41,246 bases of DNA from Alphaproteobacteria bacterium (GCA_005884765.1 VAZV01000197.1:1-41246), one strand, 5' to 3'; positions 6,594 through 14,463 are shown, counted from the first letter of the stretch. Notes: a model not told the origin generated them from the sequence alone. A program made the numbers and translations.

Positions 6594-6696
6594 GGGGTTA
6601 CTCCGGCGTAATCAGGTGAGCTTGAAGTGCTCTCTTAACATCTACATACTTTTCGTTATCTAGTCACTATTGGATACCAAAGCCGAGGAAGCCCCC

Positions 6697-7308
6697 ATGA
6701 AAATCGCCGTCGTCGGCGCGTCCGGAAACGCCGGTTCGCGCATCGTTGCCGAGCTTGCCCGCCGCGGCCACGCCATCACCGCCATCGCCCGTCATCCCGA
6801 AAACATCGCGAAGCTGCCCCACGTCACGGCGGTGGCGGGCGACGTTCACGATCAGCCCTCCATGACGCGGCTCCTCTCCGGCCACGACGCCGCGATCTCG
6901 TCTGTCCATTTCCTCGACAGCGATCCGGCCAAGCTGGTTGCCGCCGCCCGCGATTCGAAGGTCGGCCGCTATCTCGTGGTCGGCGGCGCCGGCAGCCTGG
7001 AAGTGGCCCCTGGCGTCCGCCTGGTCACGACGCCGGGTTTCCCTGTGCAATACAAGGCCGAAGCCGAGAAGGGGGCTGCCTTTCTCGACCTGCTGTCCGC
7101 GGAAAAGCAGGTGAACTGGACCTTCCTGTCGCCGTCGGCGCTGTTTATCGCCGGCGAGCGCACCGGCAAGTTCCGGCTTGGGACCGACCAGCTTTTGACC
7201 GGACCGGACGGGAAAAGCTGGATTTCCTTCGAGGATTTCGCGGTCGCGCTCGCCGACGAAATCGAGCATCCCGCCCATATCCGCCAGCGTTTTACGGTTG
7301 GCTATTGA
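6697..7308 (+). CDS. NAD(P)-binding oxidoreductase, atypical SDR / NmrA-like
   Basis: The 203-aa protein starts MKIAVVGASGNAGSRIVAEL, a Rossmann nucleotide-binding motif of the GxxGxxG type. It continues with a DVHD segment after the third strand and YLVVGGAGSLEVAPG. It has the short length and domain order of the atypical-SDR 'NAD(P)H-binding' family (YwnB/BVR-B-like); the specific substrate is unknown. The ATG at 6697 has GAGGAAG 7-8 nt upstream; an in-frame TTG at 6670 would add nine residues before the Rossmann strand and is less likely. It is divergent from an HxlR regulator, so expression is probably induced by a reactive or electrophilic compound. Confidence 0.88.
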   Translation: MKIAVVGASGNAGSRIVAELARRGHAITAIARHPENIAKLPHVTAVAGDVHDQPSMTRLLSGHDAAISSVHFLDSDPAKLVAAARDSKVGRYLVVGGAGSLEVAPGVRLVTTPGFPVQYKAEAEKGAAFLDLLSAEKQVNWTFLSPSALFIAGERTGKFRLGTDQLLTGPDGKSWISFEDFAVALADEIEHPAHIRQRFTVGY

Positions 7309-7440
7309 GAGGGCAGCGCCATTGTCGCCGTTCGACGGGCGGCGGTGCTTCCGCCCGCCGATAACCGGGGCCGGATAGCTTTGCCCGCGCAAGGCCTTGG
7401 GGAGGGCCTCGCTTTCCCCAGGGACCACTACCCATCGATA

Positions 7441-7469
7441 TTGTCTGTCACAGGATGCCGCTATATAAG
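7441..7469 (+). promoter_or_regulatory. sigma-70-type promoter of dksA
   Basis: TTGTCT (7441-7446), a 17-nt spacer and TATAAG (7464-7469) form a good housekeeping promoter. The predicted start near 7476 gives a leader of about 45 nt to the TTG start at 7522. Confidence 0.6.
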
Positions 7470-7521
7470 GCGCGCGCGAGCGGAACCTTTCGTTCGCCTT
7501 GCATATGAAGATGGGCTGGCC

Positions 7522-7932
7522 TTGGAAAAGTTGAAGAATTATCGACCCTCCGAAAAAGAGCCTTTCATGAACGACCGCCAGCGCGACTATTTTCGCGCCA
7601 AGCTTTTGGCCTGGAAGGACGAGATCCTGAGGGAATCGAGAATCACGCTGCAAACGCTGCAGGAAGAGAACGTCAATCATCCCGATCTCGCCGACCGCGC
7701 CTCGTCGGAGACCGACCGTGCCATCGAACTGCGCGCCCGCGACCGCCAGCGCAAGTTGATCTCCAAGATCGACGCAGCTCTGCAGCGCATCGAGGACAAC
7801 ACGTACGGCTATTGCGAGGAGACCGGCGAGCCGATCTCGCTGAAGCGGCTCGAAGCCCGCCCGATCGCAACCCTCTCGGTCGAGGCGCAGGAGCGCCACG
7901 AAAAGCGCGAAAAGGTCTACCGCGACGAGTAG
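7522..7932 (+). CDS. dksA: DksA/TraR-family RNA polymerase-binding regulator, CTSA type
   Basis: DksA binds in the RNA polymerase secondary channel and, with ppGpp, retunes transcription in the stringent response. The protein has the coiled-coil pair (residues about 25-90) and a C-terminal domain reading YGYCEETGEPISLKRLEARP then ATLSVEAQ. The four zinc cysteines of E. coli DksA are replaced by Cys-Thr-Ser-Ala, the single-Cys CTSA pattern known in some alphaproteobacteria and in Pseudomonas DksA2, so it probably works without zinc. The start is uncertain. A TTG at 7522 keeps the KLKNYRPSEKEPFMN segment, which I believe is conserved in alphaproteobacterial DksA, giving 136 aa. The ATG at 7567 would give 121 aa. 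Upstream ATGs at 7505 and 7511 are out of frame. Confidence 0.9.
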   Translation: MEKLKNYRPSEKEPFMNDRQRDYFRAKLLAWKDEILRESRITLQTLQEENVNHPDLADRASSETDRAIELRARDRQRKLISKIDAALQRIEDNTYGYCEETGEPISLKRLEARPIATLSVEAQERHEKREKVYRDE

Positions 7933-8127
7933 GGGATCGTCGTATCCGGCGCGAGGCGCCGGGAGGCGGGGTCGTGCGGGCCTGATGCTTTGCTTTAGGC
8001 GCGGCCGGCTTTTCCTTTGAAAACAATTCGTTCGGGCGAAACCGGGCGGTGGAAGCTGAGCCGATCCCGCATCGCAGCGCCGATTCGGATATGATGGCCG
8101 GCCTGGGATGGTGATAACCTCCCGCGC

Positions 8128-8913
8128 ATGGACAAAATTCTCGCCGCAGCCCAGGCCATCGCCACCGCCCGCCGCAATCGCAATGCGCTCGCAGCGCTTG
8201 CCGACGAAATCGCGCCAAACGACGAGGCCGAGGGTTACCTGATCCAGCGCGCCGTCCACGATCTGCTGCTGCCGAATACAGGCAGCCTGGTCGGCTACAA
8301 GATCGGCTGCACCAGCCCGGTGATGCAGCGATATCTCGACATCCCCCATCCCTGCGGCGGCGGCGTTTTCGAGCGAGGCGTTCACGACTCGGGCGTGTCG
8401 CTCAGGTGCGGCGATTACGTCCGCGTCGGCGTCGAGTGCGAGATCGCGGTGCGGCTCGCGCGCGATCTTGCGCCTTCCGAGGAGCCGTTCACGGCCGAGT
8501 GGGTGGCGGAGGCGATCGACGCCTATCATCCCGCGATCGAGATCGTCGATGACCGCTACGTCAAATGGGAGACGATGGGCGCGCCGACGTTGGTCGCCGA
8601 CGATTTCTTTGCCGCCGGCTGCGTGCTCGGCAAACCCGTGGCGCGGTTGCGTGCGCCCGACCTTCTGAAAGTCGCCGGCCGCGCATTGATCAACGGCAGC
8701 GAGGCCGGCCACGGCACCGGCGCCGACGTGCTCGGTCATCCTCACAACGCGCTCGCCTGGCTCGCCAACCATCTCGCCGCTGAGGGCAAAGGCCTGCACT
8801 CGGGGCAGATCGTGCTCACCGGCAGCCTGGTCAAGACGATGTGGCTCAACGCCGGCGACCATGTGACGATGGAGCTGGACGGATTGGGGAAGGTGGAGGC
8901 GGCGTTCGCATGA
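8128..8913 (+). CDS. 2-keto-4-pentenoate hydratase-like protein (FAH superfamily)
   Basis: The 261-aa protein resembles MhpD/DmpE-type hydratases, which add water to 2-hydroxypenta-2,4-dienoate in aromatic meta-cleavage, and the related decarboxylases. Landmarks are GYKIGCTSPVMQRYLDIPHP at about 57-76, the metal-binding VGVECEIAVRLARDL segment with its E-x-E pair, and HPAIEIVDDR with the third acidic ligand. The C-terminal GQIVLTGSLVKTMWLNAGD is the family's conserved TGS motif. No other meta-cleavage genes are nearby, so the substrate is open. It lies 195 nt after dksA on the same strand, probably with its own promoter. Confidence 0.88.
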   Translation: MDKILAAAQAIATARRNRNALAALADEIAPNDEAEGYLIQRAVHDLLLPNTGSLVGYKIGCTSPVMQRYLDIPHPCGGGVFERGVHDSGVSLRCGDYVRVGVECEIAVRLARDLAPSEEPFTAEWVAEAIDAYHPAIEIVDDRYVKWETMGAPTLVADDFFAAGCVLGKPVARLRAPDLLKVAGRALINGSEAGHGTGADVLGHPHNALAWLANHLAAEGKGLHSGQIVLTGSLVKTMWLNAGDHVTMELDGLGKVEAAFA

Positions 8914-8929
8914 GGATTGCGCAGCTCGG

Positions 8930-9049
8930 CGTCATTGCGAGCCAACGGGTCGCGCGAATGCGCGCCCGGTGACAGGCTCCGCGAAGCAATCCAGAGTCCG
9001 GGCAACGGTGAGAATGGATTGCTTCGTCGCTTCGCTCCTCGCAATGACG
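8930..9049. repeat. intergenic repeat with CGTCATTGCGA inverted ends
   Basis: CGTCATTGCGA (8930-8940) and TCGCAATGACG (9039-9049) are perfect inverted ends. Inner GAAGCAATCCA and TGGATTGCTTC are also inverted. I recognise this as a frequent intergenic repeat of Bradyrhizobium. It lies directly after the hydratase gene and directly before another large repeat. Confidence 0.9.
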
Positions 9050-9054
9050 TCAAG

Positions 9055-9650
9055 ACACAACCCAGCACTCCCGCGGCGCGATGCGCCCGAGTTGTTGCAT
9101 GAACTTCCGCCCGAAAAAAACAGAGGGCGCAGGGAAAGCCGGGTGCTTTAGCGAGCACCCGCAGCCTCGCGTGCAACAAGCAGAAAGCACACGAGCGTAG
9201 TCACCACAGGTTCGCCGAAACACCGGCCTTCCCTGCGCAATGGTTTTAACGGCTTATAGCGCGCTCTCCTCGGCGACGAATTCGTCTTGTCACCGTCATC
9301 TGCGGATTAAGGATTGTCTGAACCCGGTTGGGCCGACGCTCCTCCGCAAACTTGACATCAGCAACGGATGCCAGGACCACACGGTTTTGCCGTCCGCTTC
9401 AGCGCCGCTCGTCTGCGCGCCGGCGCATCGCTCACGAGGTTCAGCTCGCCCTGCAACTGCCATTGGCGCGCGCGACGCTATCGCGTCCACCGCATCTCGC
9501 ATCCAACGTCCGTGACGATCGCGATACGCCCCTCATGTGGGCACGAGACGGCTGAAACTAGTGGAGTTGATTTGCCCGACGAGACAAGCGAAATATTTTT
9601 TTCGCCAGGGCTGGACAAGAAATCTGCAAAACTGCCTGTCGGGCAAATCA
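9055..9650. repeat. large non-coding repeat element, about 0.6 kb
   Basis: I see no gene here. The stretch, read on the minus strand, matches from memory a multicopy element of Bradyrhizobiaceae. It includes GCGCAGGGAAGGCCGG, a GTGGTCCTGGCATCCGTTGC segment and an end block with GATTTGCCCGAC. Two internal inverted repeats are visible: a perfect 13-bp pair, TGATTTGCCCGAC (9568-9580) with its complement at 9638-9650; and a 16-bp pair with one mismatch (9127-9142 with 9223-9238). Short open frames inside have no protein-like composition. Copy number and exact ends cannot be judged from one window. Confidence 0.7.
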
Positions 9651-9745
9651 GGACGGAAATCTTGCTGTCCGAGAAGCCGTTTACGCGCATGCGATTTCCA
9701 GGTGGGTAGCGAGTTAGCGTCGGCGTAATCCGCCAACTTTGCGGC

Positions 9746-10141
9746 TTAGATGAAGGGATTGATGATCGTGAGGCTGCCGAATTTGCGGCCGTGCTGCATG
9801 TCTTCAGTGAACAGCGTATCGCAGCCAGCCTCAAGCGCGGCTGCGACGATGAGCGCATCATAGAAGGCGAGGCCATGATCGCGAGCGAGCAGGAGAGCGG
9901 CCTCGTGGGTCGATACCCCGAGGTCGCGCACGCGTCTCGATCGACTGCGCACAAGAGCAAGCGTCGCCTCGATATCGAGCCAAGGCCAGTTGAGCTTGCC
10001 CCGTGCAACATTGGCAAACTCATTCAGCACCTGAACGCTGATCGTGCCTCCCGCGGCCAGGAGCCGTTCCGCAGTTGGGCGGCGTGGATCATCCGACAGA
10101 ACGGCGTAGACCAAAACATTGGTGTCCAGAAAAGGCTTCAC
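9746..10141 (-). CDS. vapC: PIN-domain toxin, VapC type
   Basis: The 131-aa protein is a PIN-domain ribonuclease, the toxin of type II VapBC systems, which typically cleaves tRNA or rRNA. The acidic metal-binding residues are in place: D6 (FLDTNVLVYAV), E41 (LNEFANVA), D95 (FYDALIVAAA) and E113/D114 (LFTEDMQHG). It is preceded by an AbrB-type antitoxin whose stop overlaps the toxin start (10138-10141, ATGA), giving translational coupling. It lies between repeat DNA and a gene-poor stretch, as is common for mobile toxin-antitoxin pairs. The frame is intact, so the pair is probably functional. Confidence 0.92.
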   Translation of the reverse strand: MKPFLDTNVLVYAVLSDDPRRPTAERLLAAGGTISVQVLNEFANVARGKLNWPWLDIEATLALVRSRSRRVRDLGVSTHEAALLLARDHGLAFYDALIVAAALEAGCDTLFTEDMQHGRKFGSLTIINPFI

Positions 10142-10368
10142 CGCGTGTTGGCATCGTCGCGGTTCCAGACAAACCCCTTGGGTTTGGGTTTCTGCAACAC
10201 ACGGAGCTTGAGGATGAACTCGCCTTCTTCGTCCTTCTTTGAGATCACAATGGTCTGAGGGTCGGCCGACGTGACATTGACATCGTCGCCCTCGGCGATG
10301 CCCAACTCCTCGACCAGCTTCTTGGGCAGTCGAACCGCGAGGCTGTTACCCCATTTGGAAACCTGCAT
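10138..10368 (-). CDS. vapB: AbrB/MazE-fold antitoxin, VapB type
   Basis: The N-terminal MQVSKWGNSLAVRLPKKLVE is the classic swapped-hairpin AbrB/MazE DNA-binding domain, and the C-terminal 35 residues would wrap the VapC toxin. The start at 10368 has GGAG about 7 nt upstream; the in-frame ATG at 10380 would make GGAG part of the coding region and add four residues. Length is 76 aa. It probably represses its own promoter through the GATATC cluster just upstream (10381-10418). Confidence 0.9.
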   Translation of the reverse strand: MQVSKWGNSLAVRLPKKLVEELGIAEGDDVNVTSADPQTIVISKKDEEGEFILKLRVLQKPKPKGFVWNRDDANTR

Positions 10369-10380
10369 CGGTGGCTCCAT

Positions 10381-10418
10381 GATATCCTGATATCGATGTA
10401 TATCATAAGATGGATATC
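10381..10418. promoter_or_regulatory. GATATC repeat cluster, candidate VapBC operator
   Basis: GATATC occurs at 10381, 10389 and 10413, with TATATC at 10399, all within 38 bp immediately before vapB. Each GATATC is itself palindromic. AbrB-type antitoxins bind such AT-rich palindromes to repress their operon. Binding is inferred. Confidence 0.55.
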
Positions 10419-10422
10419 ATCA

Positions 10423-10904
10423 AGTTTCAAGGCGCTTACGGGCGGCGAGAGACTCGCAAGACTCCTTCATGGCTTCCGAGGCGACGGCGAAGCCCCAATC
10501 CGCGCCTGTACCGTCGAGGAGCAACTCAAGCCCACTATGAGCGATTAGCGGATCATGCGAATGGTTGGAGCAAGTCGGACAACTGGCGAATTGCTCACTG
10601 CGTTAGGAAGGAAGATTTGCTTTCAAGCGATGTCGGTAAATTCCTGGATCGCATTTAGGACCGCTCTTGGGGTCAGCAGCGTAGGTGATGCAAGCGTGGG
10701 CGGCCGACTTCCACATTGATGAAGCGGTGGTGTGGTCGGGGTGCTCTCTGCTCTCGTCCTGGCCCGTCGTGCAACTGAGCGACTTGTCCGCTACTGCCTC
10801 AAAGATCGGAAGCGCCGCTGGGGTGGGATCGGAACTATTGCCGCCAGTCCGGCTTTTTCTTTGAGGCCGCCACCCGAAGCGCCGGCGCCGAGAGAGGAAG
10901 CACA
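10423..10904. other. gene-poor stretch, nothing recognised
   Basis: An open frame at 10410-10658 (plus) starts inside the vapB operator and has an Arg-rich composition typical of out-of-frame translation. The minus frame at 10603-10905 is similar. I see no RNA gene, clear repeat or promoter. It may be decayed sequence left by insertion of the toxin-antitoxin pair. Confidence 0.5.
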
Positions 10905-10985
10905 ATGGGAAAGGCTTTCCTGATCGGCCTCATGATTGTCGTTGTTGCCGCGATCGGGATGGCCGTATTCGTCATTCAATTGTGA
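10905..10985 (+). CDS. 26-residue single-span membrane peptide
   Basis: The frame encodes MGKAFLIGLMIVVVAAIGMA plus six further residues ending IQL. It is one uninterrupted hydrophobic helix with a lysine at the N-terminus and a polar end. GAGAGGAAG lies 4-5 nt before the ATG, a strong ribosome site in a region with no other reading. The stop is 67 nt before the inorganic pyrophosphatase ATG, so it may be its leader gene. I do not recognise a family. Composition and ribosome site favour a real microprotein of the inner membrane; function is unknown. Confidence 0.6.
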   Translation: MGKAFLIGLMIVVVAAIGMAVFVIQL

Positions 10986-11052
10986 GCCGGCGCGGTGCGC
11001 GGCGCTGCCGGCGCTTGGGTCCGTGCGCTTCGAGTTTTTGCGGGAAAGTTGA

Positions 11053-11568
11053 ATGCCAAATCTCGCCAAGCTCCCGACCTGGTCCGACAAGACGCATATT
11101 CACGCGGTCATCGAAACCCCGCGCGGCAGCCGCTGCAAGATGGACTTCGATCCAAAGCTTCGCGCGTTCACGCTCGCAAAGCCGCTGATGGCCGGACTGA
11201 GCTATCCCTACGATTGGGGCTTCATTCCGTCGACCAAGGCCGAAGATGGGGATCCGCTCGACGTCCTTGTGATTCACGACGCCGCGACTTATCCGGGCCT
11301 CGTTCTGTGCTGCAAGCCGATCGGGGTTCTCGAAGTTCTTCAGACCAGAAAGAACGGCAAGGAAAGGAACGACCGCGTTTTCGCGGTGCCGGACCGCTCA
11401 CCGTTCGAAGGCGATCTGCAGGACGTGCGGCGCCTTCCCGCGCGAGCCGTCGAGGAGCTCGAGAAATTTTTCGAGGCGACCGACGCGCTGGAAGACAAGA
11501 AGCTTGAATTTCTGGGATGGCACGGCCCGGCGCGCGCCATCAAGATGATCAAGCGGCTTTCGCGGTAG
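11053..11568 (+). CDS. ppa: inorganic pyrophosphatase, family I
   Basis: The enzyme hydrolyses pyrophosphate to two phosphates in the cytoplasm and drives biosynthesis forward. The 171-aa length suits a bacterial soluble family I enzyme. The signature DGDPLDVLV (residues 65-73) carries the metal-binding aspartates. YPYDWGFIPST (51-61), just before it, is the other conserved active-site block. The C-terminal GWHGPARAIKMIK is less typical than the usual E. coli-like ending, so this may be a second, divergent copy rather than the main housekeeping enzyme. A clear terminator follows at 11600-11637. Confidence 0.9.
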   Translation: MPNLAKLPTWSDKTHIHAVIETPRGSRCKMDFDPKLRAFTLAKPLMAGLSYPYDWGFIPSTKAEDGDPLDVLVIHDAATYPGLVLCCKPIGVLEVLQTRKNGKERNDRVFAVPDRSPFEGDLQDVRRLPARAVEELEKFFEATDALEDKKLEFLGWHGPARAIKMIKRLSR

Positions 11569-11599
11569 GGGGGACGAATACAGACTTCGTCCAAACGTC

Positions 11600-11637
11600 C
11601 GCGGCCTCCGCCAGGGGAGCTGACGGAGGCCGCGTTT
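11600..11637 (+). terminator. hairpin terminator after ppa
   Basis: An 11-bp perfect stem (11600-11610 with 11624-11634, CGCGGCCTCCG/CGGAGGCCGCG) with a 13-nt loop is followed by a short TTT. It lies 32 nt after the ppa stop. The U-tract is short. Confidence 0.75.
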
Positions 11638-11699
11638 ACATCGCATCGCGTCTCGAGCCGCAAATGGCGATGTGGGAGCTCGAAAAGTCTCTTTATTTG

Positions 11700-11761
11700 C
11701 GCATGATCTTTTCCGAAAACCGGTTCCCATCCCGGATCAAGTCCGGGACTTGCTTTTCGTG
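11700..11761. repeat. intergenic repeat fragment, GCATGATCTTTTCCGAAAAC family
   Basis: The GCATGATCTTTTCCGAAAACC block followed by GGTTCCCATCCCGGATCAAG and GTCCGGGACTTGCTTTTCG matches a widespread Bradyrhizobium repeat from memory. An inner hairpin TCCCGGA/TCCGGGA is present. It fills the gap between ppa and the convergent flgH and may help terminate either transcript. Confidence 0.7.
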
Positions 11762-11769
11762 ATTAACGA

Positions 11770-12567
11770 TTAGAACGGCAGCAGCACGTCGGTCACCTGT
11801 TGGCCGTAACGCGGTTGCTGGAAGTCGAAGATCTGGCCGCGGCCGCCATAGGAGATGCGGGCCTGCGCGATCTTGGTGGAATCGATGGTGTTGTCGCTCT
11901 GGATGTCCTCGGGGCGTACGATGCCGGCGACGATCAGTTCGCGGATTTCATAGTTGACGCGGATCTCCTGCTTGCCTTCGACCACAAGATTGCCGTTTGG
12001 CAGCATTTGCGTGACGACGGCGGCGACGTTGGTTGTCAGGCTCTCCTGGCGCTGGATCGTGCCCTTGCCGTCATATTGCGACGTCGAGTCCGTGTTCAGG
12101 AGCGCACCTGGCACCACCTTCGCCAGGTTGCCGCTCAACAATTTGCTGCCCGCGAAGTCGTTGAGGTTGGCCTGTTCCTTGCTGGTGCGGTTGCGCTGGG
12201 TCTCGTTGGCGAAATTGGCCTGGTCGGTGATGTTGACCGTCACCGTGAGGAGGTCGCCGATCTGATGCGCGCGCTGGTCCTTGAAGAACGAGCGCGAGCC
12301 ATTCCGCCACAGCGAGTTGGCATTGTAGGACACCGTTTCCGGCTTCGGCATCGGCATCGACACCGGCTTGTAGCCCGGCTGCGCCGTCGGATTCTCGATG
12401 GCGTTCAGTTTCGGGGTCTCGCCGATCTGCGACAGGCGATCGATCGCTGAACATCCACTCGCGACGTTGCCGAAGGCGAGGAGTGCACCGATGAGAATGA
12501 TACGGTGGCGGCTCGACTTGGTACCAGACGTTAAACTCGACTTTAAGCCCGACTTGGACATGAACAT
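11770..12567 (-). CDS. flgH: flagellar L-ring lipoprotein FlgH
   Basis: FlgH forms the outer-membrane L-ring around the distal rod. The 265-aa precursor has a lipoprotein signal ending in a lipobox-like VASGC with the lipidated cysteine at residue 39. Family landmarks are SLWRNGSRSFFKDQRAHQIG, then GDLLTVTV, and the C-terminal RISYGGRGQIFDFQQPRYGQ. The start overlaps the flgA stop by one base (TAATG at 12565-12569), so translation is coupled. A second ATG two codons later is equally possible. It is the last gene of flgF-flgG-flgA-flgH. A long, basic n-region before the hydrophobic core is a mild oddity. Confidence 0.95.
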   Translation of the reverse strand: MFMSKSGLKSSLTSGTKSSRHRIILIGALLAFGNVASGCSAIDRLSQIGETPKLNAIENPTAQPGYKPVSMPMPKPETVSYNANSLWRNGSRSFFKDQRAHQIGDLLTVTVNITDQANFANETQRNRTSKEQANLNDFAGSKLLSGNLAKVVPGALLNTDSTSQYDGKGTIQRQESLTTNVAAVVTQMLPNGNLVVEGKQEIRVNYEIRELIVAGIVRPEDIQSDNTIDSTKIAQARISYGGRGQIFDFQQPRYGQQVTDVLLPF

Positions 12568-13646
12568 TACTCGGCTGGAGTTTGCGAAACGCTCGAGGTG
12601 GCGACGGAGACGGGGGCGGGGGCGGGGGCCAGGGTTGCTTCCGGCGCGATCGAGGCGGTGGTGTCGATTGCGTCAAGGCGCGGGGTTGCGACCTGGATCG
12701 CGACCTGGCCGCGGCCGATCACGGTGCCGGACACCGTGCGCTTGGATTGCAAATTGAGCACGTTCACGACATCGCCTTCGGTGCCGTTATCGAGCGACTT
12801 GCCGCGTACGGTGAGGTAGAGGCCGGCGCTCTGGAAAACGAGGGTGACAGTCTGGTCGCGCTGCACCAGGTCGGGCTTGGCGAGATCGGCGGCTTTCAGC
12901 GCCTGGCCGCTGCGGATCGAGCGGCGCAGCTGCATCCCGACCGCGCGGTCGCGGCCTGCGGCTTCGCCTGTGATTTCCGCCTTTGGGCGCCGCTCCACCA
13001 CGACATCGGAGGATTTCAGGATGTCGCCGCGTTCGACGTCGCGCATCAGCACGGCGGTCTCGACGGTCTCGATGGCAGTGCCGGTAAAGCGCAGGCGGGT
13101 CGGCGCCGCGGCGCTTTCATTCGATATCTCAAACGAGACGTCGAACCGGTTGTTGCGCGGATCGAATCTGGACGCGACCATTTGCATGGCGCCGGAATAG
13201 GAGGCGTCCAGATGGACGTCCTGCATGTCGCGATCGAAGGTCAGCTTGAGGTTTGCTGCATCGCCAAGCCCGGCGCGATGCTCGATGGCGCGGGCGACCT
13301 GAAGCTCGATCTCTTTGCTCTCCACGGTGCGTGCCAGCCGCGTGACCGAAACCTCCTTGATGCCGCCGGTCGCAACCCCGATCACCTGGCGCGCGCGCAA
13401 GGCGGCAAGCACCTGGGCTACCGGCAGCGAGCCGGTGGTGCCCAGATCGGGCGCGCGATAGATCGCGATTTGCGCGGCGGTACCAGCGTTGTCGATGACG
13501 TCGCCGATCCGCACCACCTCGCCGGTCACGGTGACATTGGCGCGAAGTGCCGGCGCCGCGATGGCGTCGTCCGGGTCTTGCGCCAACGCCGGCGCGGCAC
13601 TGGCCGCGAGCAGGGCGGCGGCGAAGAGGAGAGAGCGAGTGGTCAT
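12567..13646 (-). CDS. flgA: flagellar P-ring assembly chaperone FlgA
   Basis: FlgA is a periplasmic chaperone for P-ring (FlgI) assembly. The 359-aa precursor has a Sec signal peptide (RSLLFAAALLAASAAPALAQ, cleavage after ALA). It also has the C-terminal SAF-like/FlgA domain (ERGDILKSSDVVVERRP, then GMQLRRSIRSGQALKAADL and the final beta domain with GTVIGRGQVAIQV). At 359 aa it is longer than enterobacterial FlgA (about 220), with the extra N-terminal region usual in alphaproteobacteria. The last 35 residues are Ala/Pro-rich. It follows flgG by 12 nt and overlaps flgH. Confidence 0.94.
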   Translation of the reverse strand: MTTRSLLFAAALLAASAAPALAQDPDDAIAAPALRANVTVTGEVVRIGDVIDNAGTAAQIAIYRAPDLGTTGSLPVAQVLAALRARQVIGVATGGIKEVSVTRLARTVESKEIELQVARAIEHRAGLGDAANLKLTFDRDMQDVHLDASYSGAMQMVASRFDPRNNRFDVSFEISNESAAAPTRLRFTGTAIETVETAVLMRDVERGDILKSSDVVVERRPKAEITGEAAGRDRAVGMQLRRSIRSGQALKAADLAKPDLVQRDQTVTLVFQSAGLYLTVRGKSLDNGTEGDVVNVLNLQSKRTVSGTVIGRGQVAIQVATPRLDAIDTTASIAPEATLAPAPAPVSVATSSVSQTPAE

Positions 13647-13658
13647 CTTAAAGTTTCC

Positions 13659-14447
13659 TCACCGGAATAGCGCGGAGGTGGTTTGCATCATCTGGTCGGC
13701 GGCGCCGACCACCTTGGCGTTCATCTCGTAGGCCCGCTGCGCCGCGATCAGGTCACTCATTTCCGAGACCACGTCGACATTGGCCTGTTCGAGACTGCCC
13801 TGCGTCATGTTGCCGAAACCCTCTGCGCCGGCGATGCCGTCCTGCGGCGCGCCCGACGACGGCGTGTCGGTGAACTGGTTGTTGCCGACCGGCTGCAGGC
13901 CGGCCTTGTTGATGAAGCGCGTTAGCCCAAGCTGGCCGATGATCTGCGATGTGGTCGATCCCGGCAGCGTCACCGAGACCTGCCCTTGCGCGTTGACGGT
14001 GAGCCCCGAGGCATTTTGCGGGATCGTGATCGTCGGCTGCACCGGATTGCCCTGGGCGGTGACGATGCGGCCCTGGTTGTCGCTCTGGAAGGTGCCGTCG
14101 CGGGTGTACTGGAAGGTGCCGTCCGGCATCTGGATCTTGAAGAAGCCTTCGCCTGTGATCGCGAGATCGAGATCGTTGCCGGTCTGCGACAGCGTGCCTT
14201 GCGTCATCGAGCGCGGCGTGCCGACGGTCTTGACGCCGCCGCCGATGTCGATGCCGACAGGAAGGATCGTGCCCTGGTCGGACGACTGCGCGCCGACGCG
14301 CCGGATATGCTCGTAGATCAGGTCCTGGAACGCCGCGGTCTGCTTCTTGTAACCTGTGGTGCGCAGGTTCGCGATGTTGTTGGAGATCACCTGAACGTTG
14401 AGTTCCTGTGCCGCCATTCCGGTCGCAGCGGTGTGAAGCGCTTGCAT
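13659..14447 (-). CDS. flgG: flagellar distal rod protein FlgG
   Basis: FlgG builds the distal rod. The 262-aa length is standard. The N-terminus MQALHTAATGMAAQELNVQV with ISNNIANLRTTGYKKQ is the rod/hook N-terminal helix and motif. GEGFFKIQMPDGTFQYTRDG is the conserved core, and the C-terminus (SEMSDLIAAQRAYEMNAKVV) is the matching helix. It is exported by the flagellar type III system without a cleaved signal. It follows flgF by 16 nt and precedes flgA by 12 nt. Confidence 0.97.
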   Translation of the reverse strand: MQALHTAATGMAAQELNVQVISNNIANLRTTGYKKQTAAFQDLIYEHIRRVGAQSSDQGTILPVGIDIGGGVKTVGTPRSMTQGTLSQTGNDLDLAITGEGFFKIQMPDGTFQYTRDGTFQSDNQGRIVTAQGNPVQPTITIPQNASGLTVNAQGQVSVTLPGSTTSQIIGQLGLTRFINKAGLQPVGNNQFTDTPSSGAPQDGIAGAEGFGNMTQGSLEQANVDVVSEMSDLIAAQRAYEMNAKVVGAADQMMQTTSALFR

Positions 14448-14463
14448 GTCATCTCTCCGTTAA

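Noticed and set aside
7946..7962. CCGGCGC-GAG-GCGCCGG hairpin as dksA terminator
   Set aside because: It lies 13 nt after the stop but lacks a T-run; left out of the feature list.
6667..8862. 731-codon open frame on the minus strand
   Set aside because: It runs opposite to the oxidoreductase, dksA and hydratase genes, which have recognisable domains and ribosome sites. Its composition (Arg/Gly/His/Asp-rich) is typical of antisense frames in high-GC DNA.
10410..10658. 82-codon plus-strand frame after the VapB operator
   Set aside because: It starts within the operator repeats, has no ribosome site and an Arg/Pro-rich composition.
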